This document shows, piece by piece, positions 58,758 through 64,000 of a stretch of 64,000 nucleotides of DNA (the first letter of the stretch is position 1; each line of letters begins with the position of its first letter). Source of the stretch: Brevibacillus fluminis (GTDB lineage: Bacteria > Bacillota > Bacilli > Brevibacillales > Brevibacillaceae); contig NZ_RHHQ01000022.1 of NCBI RefSeq assembly GCF_003710825.1, positions 95,740 to 159,739 of the forward strand. The letters run 5' to 3'. The translations under genes and the position numbers were made by a program. The notes under the pieces are model-generated. The model had not been told where the DNA came from and did no database searches. It was given only the letters and a program-made list of their open reading frames with translations.

Positions 58758-60167
58758 ATGAAGTATGACTTACTTATAAGGGATGGTAACGTCGTTTTCA
58801 GGGATGAAGTCAAAAAGGTGGATCTAGCCATTCAAAGCGGTAAGATTGTTGCGATTGCTGACAGAATCGATGAAACAGCAGACCAAGTGGTTGATGCGGC
58901 AGGTCAATTTGTGATGCCGGGGATGATCGATACGCATGTTCATATCTGTGAACCAGGGCGCACGGAATGGGAAGGGTTTGAAAGCGGGACAAAAGCACTC
59001 GCGGCTGGAGGGACCACATCCTACGTGGATATGCCTTTGAACGCATTGCCTGCAACAACGACAAAAGAGGCATTTGATGCAAAGCTTGCAGCTGCCGAAG
59101 GGAAAAATTACGTCGATTATGCTTTTTATGGTGGTTTGGTTCCGGGCAATCTTGAACATTTGCAAGAGTTATCTGATGCAGGTGTAGTTGCTTACAAATG
59201 TTTCATGGCTACATGCGGAAGCGACTTGCCGGATGATTTTAAAAATGTGAATGACTATACCCTTTATACTGGAATGAAAAAAATAGCCGAGCTTGGCCAT
59301 CTCTTATCGATTCATGCTGAAAATGCCGAGATCACGGACCGTTTCGCCGAGGAAAAGATCAAACAAGGAAAGGTAACGGCTTCCGATTATGTGGCATCTC
59401 GTCCTATTTTTACCGAAGTAGATGCCGTCAAGCGCGCATTATTTTTCGCAAAAGAGACGGGTTGCAAGCTGCACTTTGTTCATATAAGCAGTGCGGATTC
59501 GGTAGAAGTAATTTGGAAAGCACGAAATGAAGGACTGGATGTAACACTGGAATCATGTCCGCACTACTTTACGATTACGACTAGTCAGTTTGAAGAAATA
59601 GGCTCAGCAGCCAAATGTTCGCCCCCATTGCGGGATGATTGGGAGCAAGCGAAGCTATGGGAAGCATTACAACGAGGCCAAATTGATATGTTAACCTCGG
59701 ACCATTCCCCTTGTCCGCCAGAAATGAAGCAAAGCGAAACCAATAATATGTTTGAAGTTTGGGGCGGAATTACAGGCTGCCAAAACAATGTTGACCTCAT
59801 GTTTGATGAGGCAGTGAAAAAGCGGAATGTACCGGTGACTGAATTTGTCAAAATGATTTCAACCAATCCGGCCGAAAGGTTTCACTTACGAACAAAAGGT
59901 GAAATCGCGATCGACAAAGACGCGGATATGATCTTGATCGATCCGAATCAATCCTATGTCGTAAAAAAAGAAAACCTCTATTACCGTCATAAGCATAGCC
60001 CGTATCTAAACAGAACGATTCATTGCCGGGTGACAAAAACATTCGTGAGAGGGCAGGTAGTGTTTGATTTACATGAAGGGATTGTCGGGCAGCCCATTGG
60101 ACAATTCATCCCATTTCAGAAAAATCCAGTTTATTTAAAATTGAATCAACGATGTTACGAAAAATGA
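58758..60167 (+). CDS. allB: Allantoinase
   Basis: AllB opens the allantoin ring to allantoate. The 469-residue amidohydrolase has DTHVHICEPGRTEWEGFESG (HxH ligands, about 57-76), VDMPLNALPATT, GVVAYKCFMATCG with the metal-bridging lysine, LSIHAENAEI, FVHISSADS and LTSDHSPCPPE with the catalytic Asp. MPLNALPAT and the cysteine-containing KCFMATCG favour allantoinase over dihydropyrimidinase and dihydroorotase. AGAGGGGAG precedes the ATG. With the M20 gene at 49.6 kb it forms two consecutive steps. Confidence 0.92.
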   Translation: MKYDLLIRDGNVVFRDEVKKVDLAIQSGKIVAIADRIDETADQVVDAAGQFVMPGMIDTHVHICEPGRTEWEGFESGTKALAAGGTTSYVDMPLNALPATTTKEAFDAKLAAAEGKNYVDYAFYGGLVPGNLEHLQELSDAGVVAYKCFMATCGSDLPDDFKNVNDYTLYTGMKKIAELGHLLSIHAENAEITDRFAEEKIKQGKVTASDYVASRPIFTEVDAVKRALFFAKETGCKLHFVHISSADSVEVIWKARNEGLDVTLESCPHYFTITTSQFEEIGSAAKCSPPLRDDWEQAKLWEALQRGQIDMLTSDHSPCPPEMKQSETNNMFEVWGGITGCQNNVDLMFDEAVKKRNVPVTEFVKMISTNPAERFHLRTKGEIAIDKDADMILIDPNQSYVVKKENLYYRHKHSPYLNRTIHCRVTKTFVRGQVVFDLHEGIVGQPIGQFIPFQKNPVYLKLNQRCYEK

Positions 60168-60186
60168 ATGTAAAGGGGAAACAAGT

Positions 60187-61425
60187 ATGAGCGAAGCCAA
60201 AAAAGAAATTTTGCAATGGGTGGAAAACAATCAGGAGCAACTGATTCAATTTTTACGAGAGCTTGTTGCGATCCCGTCCGATAACCCACCTGGAGATTGT
60301 TACGCGATAGCTGAACATATTTATAAACGGTTGCAAGATTTTCAATTCGAAGCGATTCAATTGCTAGAAGTGGATGAACAGGAGGTCAAGGCCAACGGGA
60401 TGATCCGTGTGGCGAATGTCCTTTCAACGACCGCGTTCGGGCAGGGGGAAGGTCCGGAAATCTCCTTGAATGCTCATGGGGATGTCGTTGCCCCGGGAAT
60501 GGGATGGACCTATGATCCATACGGGGGAGAAATTGTAGAGGGGAAACTGTATGGAAGGGGAGCAGCTGTTTCCAAGTCTGATATCGCGACCTATACATAT
60601 GCCCTGATGGCCCTTCGAAACGTGTCGGAGCAATTGCATGGAAAAGTATCGTTGGTGTTTACGTTCGATGAAGAAACAGGTGGCGGTATTGGTCCAAAGT
60701 GGTTAATGGATAAGGGGTATATCAAACCTGATATGGCTATCGTAGCAGGGTTCACACATTCGATTGTCAATGCCCATAACGGATGTTTGCACCTAGAAAT
60801 ACGAGTGAAGGGGAAATCCGCTCATGCTGCGGCACCGCATACGGGTTTTGACGCCATACAGGCAATGAGCGGGGTGCTACACGCCTTGTATGTATATCGC
60901 GAGTCACTTGGCAACATCAAATCAGCCGTCCCGGGAATTGAATCACCTACGTTGGTAGTAGGTTTAATCTCTGGGGGAATTAATACGAATGTGGTTCCTG
61001 ACTTGTGTACGATTCGTGTGGATCGGCGTCTGATTCCGGAGGAGAGCGGAGAGCAAGCGGAACAGGAAATCCAGCAAGTGGTTGAGCAGGCGATTCGAGA
61101 TTATGAAGGCATTGAAGTAGAGGTAGAGCGAATTCTTTTAGCAAACAACTTTGGACCAGTTCACGAGGATGAACAATTGATTCAGACGTTAGGAACAAAT
61201 TGGAAAGAAATCATGGACGGGCGATTGGAGATAAATGGAATTCCACTTTATGCCGATGCAAGACATTTCTATGAAGCGGGTGTACCGACCGTTATGTTTG
61301 GAGCTGGGCCTAAAACCTTGCTGGAAGCAAACGGCCACAGGGCCGATGAGCATGTCCGTATTGATGACTTGGTGAAGGCCACGAAAATTGTTGCGTTAAC
61401 TCTGTATGATTTGTTAAAGAAATAG
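60187..61425 (+). CDS. ArgE/DapE-family M20 deacylase
   Basis: The 412-residue zinc peptidase-like protein starts at ATG 60187 behind AAAGGGGAAAC. NAHGDVVAPG (first ligand His and Asp, about 95-104), the bridging-Asp segment YGRGAAVSKSD, TFDEETGG (catalytic Glu pair) and the dimerisation loop GKSAHAAAPHTG are present. Family members remove acyl or similar groups from amino acids. As the last gene of the ureide cluster it might act on ureidoglycolate or on an acylated amino acid brought in by the transporter; the sequence does not decide. Confidence 0.88.
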   Translation: MSEAKKEILQWVENNQEQLIQFLRELVAIPSDNPPGDCYAIAEHIYKRLQDFQFEAIQLLEVDEQEVKANGMIRVANVLSTTAFGQGEGPEISLNAHGDVVAPGMGWTYDPYGGEIVEGKLYGRGAAVSKSDIATYTYALMALRNVSEQLHGKVSLVFTFDEETGGGIGPKWLMDKGYIKPDMAIVAGFTHSIVNAHNGCLHLEIRVKGKSAHAAAPHTGFDAIQAMSGVLHALYVYRESLGNIKSAVPGIESPTLVVGLISGGINTNVVPDLCTIRVDRRLIPEESGEQAEQEIQQVVEQAIRDYEGIEVEVERILLANNFGPVHEDEQLIQTLGTNWKEIMDGRLEINGIPLYADARHFYEAGVPTVMFGAGPKTLLEANGHRADEHVRIDDLVKATKIVALTLYDLLKK

Positions 61426-61482
61426 GTGACATTCCCATAAGCGTATACTCTAAGCAACACGGAACCCGACACTTTGTGCCTC

Positions 61483-61514
61483 ACAGCCACTTTTTCCTAA
61501 GGAATAGTGGCTGT
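61483..61514 (+). terminator. Hairpin at the end of the ureide cluster
   Basis: ACAGCCACT (61483-61491) pairs with AGTGGCTGT (61506-61514), with TTCC/GGAA inside. A weak T-containing tail (TGTCATTGTTTGATTTTC) follows. It probably ends the operon. Confidence 0.55.
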
Positions 61515-61532
61515 TGTCATTGTTTGATTTTC

Positions 61533-61757
61533 TCAGCTAACTCCAAAATAATTCCCTTTGGCATTGCAAACTATTCCTAGATCATCCATCTCGATCACAT
61601 TTGCAAAGATGGCATAAACTTGTTCTAATGCACTCGGTTCATTAAATATACAAGAATAATCAATACCTTCAAGTAATGGCAGTCCCACAGTACCATTTGC
61701 TATCCAGAAGGAAAAAGCTCTAAGTGCGCCACTGAAGGAATTGCTTAACTTTTGCAT
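61533..61757 (-). CDS. Small protein of unknown function
   Basis: On the minus strand GGAGGT precedes ATG 61757 by four bases, giving 74 residues (MQKLSNSFSGALRAF). An in-frame ATG at 61805 has no ribosome site. The peptide is mixed, with one mildly hydrophobic stretch, and I do not recognise it. It is AT-rich like its neighbours MarR and accA and lies convergent to the deacylase gene. Confidence 0.5.
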   Translation of the reverse strand: MQKLSNSFSGALRAFSFWIANGTVGLPLLEGIDYSCIFNEPSALEQVYAIFANVIEMDDLGIVCNAKGNYFGVS

Positions 61758-61940
61758 AGTAACCTCCAAATTGAATCTACCTTTAAGCAGCCTTTCATCA
61801 TCCATATTTTAATATATTGCATTGTGGAAATCTGCCCGTCAGTACGGGGTAAGACCAAAAAGGGCTACTAATTTCTTTAGCTTGGAGTATGACGGTCGAC
61901 TGGTAATCCAAAATGTTTGGATGTGAAATAAGGCGGTAAC

Positions 61941-61968
61941 TTGTTATTATTTGAATTTCATGTATAAT
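61941..61968 (+). promoter_or_regulatory. Promoter of the marR-accA operon
   Basis: TTGTTA (61941-61946) and an extended TGTATAAT (-10 TATAAT at 61963-61968) are 16 bases apart. The expected start is near 61975. The surrounding 61.76-62.03 kb gap contains this promoter, inverted repeats and no further ORF with a ribosome site. Confidence 0.75.
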
Positions 61969-61998
61969 GAAATTAATGTATAGTACATATTATGTATA
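61954..61998 (+). promoter_or_regulatory. Candidate MarR operators
   Basis: AATTTCAT (61954-61961) and ATGAAATT (61967-61974) form a perfect inverted repeat that spans the -10 box. ATGTA (61976-61980) and TACAT (61984-61988) form a second repeat at the start site, and ATGTATA occurs twice (61976, 61992). A MarR dimer bound here would block the promoter. Confidence 0.5.
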
Positions 61999-62029
61999 AC
62001 ACATTAGTTAGGGGAGAAATTAATTTCTT

Positions 62030-62497
62030 ATGAATAGAGAAGATGCCTTGAAACTAAGAACAGATATTAAAAAATTTATAAGATTGACTGGAATTCTCGA
62101 ACCAGAAAGAATTCCAAAAGATCTGTTTGAAAAACCTTTATCGGTTTCTCAAATGATGGCGTTAGAAGAACTAGAGCTCGAGAAATTAACTATTTGGGAA
62201 TTAGCTAACAAGCTTAAATTAGAACAATCATCGGTAAGTAGATTAGTAGACAAGTTGGTAAAAAATGAGCTAATTTGCCGTGAAGTAAATGAAAATAACA
62301 GAAGGGAGCTTTATCTGCATCTTACAGAAAAAGGGCAAATAACTGTTAATTCTTTACGGGAGCAATCGATAAGTTTTTATCAAGGAATTCTCAATAATTT
62401 ATCAGAATCAGAACGAAAAATAGTTGTCAATGGATTTGAACTATTAATCGATTCGATATCTAAATCATTCTCCATAAATAGGAATGGAAAATCGTAA
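62030..62497 (+). CDS. MarR-family transcriptional regulator
   Basis: The 155-residue protein has a winged helix (LTIWELANKLKLEQSSVSRLVDKLVKNELI, core LKLEQSSVSRLVDKL) followed by the wing NENNRRELYLHLTEKG and a C-terminal dimerisation helix, as in MarR. GGGGAG at 62011-62016 is about 13 bases from the ATG, longer than usual. It lies 16 bases before accA, so it probably controls its own operon in response to a ligand, perhaps an inhibitor or fatty-acid signal. Codon use is strongly AT-biased. Confidence 0.88.
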   Translation: MNREDALKLRTDIKKFIRLTGILEPERIPKDLFEKPLSVSQMMALEELELEKLTIWELANKLKLEQSSVSRLVDKLVKNELICREVNENNRRELYLHLTEKGQITVNSLREQSISFYQGILNNLSESERKIVVNGFELLIDSISKSFSINRNGKS

Positions 62498-62513
62498 TAT
62501 AAGGAGTCCATGA

Positions 62514-63485
62514 ATGAGTTTGGATTTTGAAGGCCCAATTATAGAATTAAAAGAAAAAATTGATGAATTACAGAAGTATATGGAAAAAAATGGTCTTGAT
62601 TTATCTTCAGAAATTCATGCCTTAAATGAACGTTTAAATAAAATGCAAGGTGAAATTTATACTAACATTTCACCATATCAGCGAGTTCAAATTGCTAGGC
62701 TTCGTAACCGCCCTACAACATTGGACTATATTCAATTATTGTTTACAGATTTTATCGAACTTCATGGCGATCGACTATATGGAGATGATAAAACAATAAT
62801 AGGTGGAATTGCGAAATTTAAAGGCATGCCTGTTACAATTATTGGTCACCAAAGAGGTAGAAACACAAAGGAAAGTATAGAAAGAAATTTTGGAATGGCA
62901 CACCCAGAAGGTTATAGAAAAGCTTTACGACTTATGAAGCAAGCAGAAAAATTTTCTCGCCCAATTATTACATTTATCGATACATCAGGTGCTTATCCTG
63001 GGGAAGAATCTGAAGAACGTGGAATTTCTGAGGCAATAGCTCGTAATTTATTTGAAATGGCAACACTTAAAGTACCAATTGTTTGTATTGTAATAGGAGA
63101 AGCATCAAGTGGTGGAGCCCTTGGTATTAGTATCGGTAATCATATTCATATGCTAGATAACTCGTGGTACTCGGTTATTTCTCCGGAAGGAGCGGCATCG
63201 ATATTATGGAAAGATGCTAAGTATGCTCCAAAAGCGGCTGAATACATGAAAATTACAGCAAAAGATTTGAAGCACTTAGGAATTATTGATCAAATCATTC
63301 CTGAAGTGAAAGGTGGAGCACAAAATGATATAAAAGGGCAGGCGGAAATGATTGAATTTGTAATCGAATCATCTCTAAAAGAATTGGTACGAATGTCTCC
63401 AGAAGAGCTTACACAACAGCGATATGAAAAGTATAGAGAGATGGGGAAAATTGAAATCATAAACGGAACTGAAGAGGAAAAATAG
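62514..63485 (+). CDS. accA: Acetyl-CoA carboxylase carboxyltransferase subunit alpha, stand-alone copy
   Basis: AccA with AccD transfers carboxyl from carboxybiotin to acetyl-CoA, giving malonyl-CoA for fatty acid synthesis. The 323-residue protein is full length: QRVQIARLRNRPTTLDYI, LHGDRLYGDDKTIIGGIAKF, GHQRGRNTKE, FIDTSGAYPGEESEERG and GEASSGGALGI are all present, so it looks active. AAGGAG precedes ATG 62514. The usual partner accD is absent and a MarR gene takes its place. The sequence is far more AT-rich than the rest of the window, suggesting a transferred extra copy. Confidence 0.93.
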   Translation: MSLDFEGPIIELKEKIDELQKYMEKNGLDLSSEIHALNERLNKMQGEIYTNISPYQRVQIARLRNRPTTLDYIQLLFTDFIELHGDRLYGDDKTIIGGIAKFKGMPVTIIGHQRGRNTKESIERNFGMAHPEGYRKALRLMKQAEKFSRPIITFIDTSGAYPGEESEERGISEAIARNLFEMATLKVPIVCIVIGEASSGGALGISIGNHIHMLDNSWYSVISPEGAASILWKDAKYAPKAAEYMKITAKDLKHLGIIDQIIPEVKGGAQNDIKGQAEMIEFVIESSLKELVRMSPEELTQQRYEKYREMGKIEIINGTEEEK

Positions 63486-63486
63486 A

Positions 63487-63815
63487 GAAGAACAAGAGCG
63501 GCTCATCCAATTACGACTCTCAAATCCTTCAGATAGCTACGAGTCACTTGCTCATCATATACGAATTTTTGGATCACAAATTAAAGGAAAGGTAAATGAG
63601 GAAAGTGATCTTAATGTATTTGTTGAGTTCTCATCAAAAGTGCGCCGAATAGGAATTGGGCGAATGTTAATGAATGCAGTAGTTGAAGTAGTTAGAAAAC
63701 ACTATAGAACACTTGTGCTAAATGTTCAGTGAAAACCAAACCAGCTAATGTTTGTCAAGCTTTTCAGTGTAGACAATGTTTTAAGCGCTGGTATACTGTT
63801 TTTTGAGCAAAACGA
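63487..63815 (+). pseudogene. Decayed nucleotidyltransferase-acetyltransferase chimera
   Basis: An open frame without a good start (about 63469-63732) reads RIFGSQIKGKVNEESDLNVFVEF, the GSxxxG...SDxD-like core of small MNT-type nucleotidyltransferases (with Asn for the second Asp), then directly VRRIGIGRMLMNAVVEVVRK, the acetyl-CoA-binding motif of a GNAT acetyltransferase. After the TGA at 63730, GNAT-like residues continue in shifted frames (SENQ, PANVCQAFQ, FKRWYTVF), showing frameshifts. It is best read as two gene pieces joined by a deletion, then decayed. Confidence 0.6.
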
Positions 63816-63851
63816 ATAATCCTTCATTGGCGTGAAGGGTAGTGGATAATT

Positions 63852-63950
63852 ATGGTATTAGACTTGGTAGGGCTGGTCTTTATTAAGGATAAAGTAGATG
63901 TGATGGAGAAGCTTGTTGGCGCAAGCGAGTCTGTAAAATATTCTGTGTAA
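63852..63950 (+). CDS. Short ORF of doubtful status
   Basis: ATG 63852 opens 32 codons (MVLDLVGLVFIKDKVDVMEK) that end six bases before a good terminator. No ribosome site with normal spacing is visible (AAGGG lies about 12 bases away). It may be the last intact part of a decayed gene. The rest of 63.73-64.0 kb contains only acetyltransferase debris and the terminator. Confidence 0.25.
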   Translation: MVLDLVGLVFIKDKVDVMEKLVGASESVKYSV

Positions 63951-63955
63951 ACTCT

Positions 63956-63999
63956 CAACCTCCTAATTTACAATTAAATTAGAAAGGTTGGGATTTTTT
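63956..63999 (+). terminator. Intrinsic terminator at the window end
   Basis: CAACCT (63956-63961) pairs with AGGTTG (63985-63990) and CTAATTT (63963-63969) with AAATTAG (63976-63982), followed by a run of six T. It is the natural end of the marR-accA transcription unit. Confidence 0.85.
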
Positions 64000-64000
64000 A

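Noticed and set aside
63729..63806. A short Cys-containing frame that could be a transposase zinc ribbon.
   Set aside because: It fits better as frameshifted acetyltransferase debris, and no inverted repeats or other insertion-sequence parts are nearby.

Overview
The window is a Gram-positive chromosome segment from a spore-forming member of the Bacillales. Brevibacillus or a close Paenibacillaceae relative fits best. The evidence is the gene order trpEDCFBA-hisC-tyrA-aroA-ypiA-ypiF-qcrABC-ypjA-ypjB-yitT-mazG-dapB-mgsA-bshB1-bshA-cca-birA-panBC-dinG-ypmB, which follows the Bacillus subtilis trp-qcr-dapB-dinG region, together with bacillithiol genes, a sporulation gene (ypjB), Shine-Dalgarno sites close to AAGGAGG and frequent TTG/GTG starts. 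The genus is inferred from synteny and memory of the family, not from a search.

Region 1 (1-10 kb): the tail of aroH, then a trp leader that looks like a complete TRAP attenuator (about eleven GAG/TAG triplets, an antiterminator competing with an intrinsic terminator, and a hairpin covering the trpE ribosome binding site), then trpEDCFBA-hisC-tyrA-aroA. No trpG lies in the operon. Region 2 (10-24 kb): an amidohydrolase-like protein without the usual metal ligands, behind a promoter-terminator leader; an ECF sigma/anti-sigma pair; ypiA, an orphan gene, an IDEAL-domain microprotein and ypiF; the b6c complex qcrABC; ypjA/ypjB; a convergent yitT-family gene; then mazG-dapB-mgsA-bshB1-bshA. Region 3 (24-40.6 kb): cca-birA, a leader with two terminators before panBC, a TPR protein, dinG, a lipoprotein with a damaged metallo-beta-lactamase motif, rex, mtaD, a small minus-strand gene with a sporulation-type promoter, membrane proteins including ypmB, a FAA-hydrolase and a two-gene FtsH-like module.

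Region 4 (40.8-45.4 kb): one very large gene whose product contains about 112 tandem decapeptides in an almost unbroken ten-residue register, ending in a small WIAIG-containing domain and a long acidic tail. It is the most unusual object in the window and is probably a fibrous, non-Sec-exported structural protein.

Region 5 (45.5-61.4 kb): malate synthase G with a divergent LysR regulator, then a GntR regulator, an allantoate-amidohydrolase-type M20 enzyme, two tandem xylose-isomerase-like TIM barrels, a five-gene Dpp/Opp-type importer, allantoinase and an ArgE/DapE-type deacylase. Together these suggest uptake and breakdown of allantoin or related ureides, with the released glyoxylate captured by malate synthase; the middle steps are not assigned. 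Region 6 (61.5-64 kb): markedly AT-rich sequence with a MarR regulator, a stand-alone accA, and decayed fragments of a nucleotidyltransferase and an acetyltransferase fused in frame. This end looks horizontally acquired. I saw no rRNA, tRNA, CRISPR array or complete insertion sequence.
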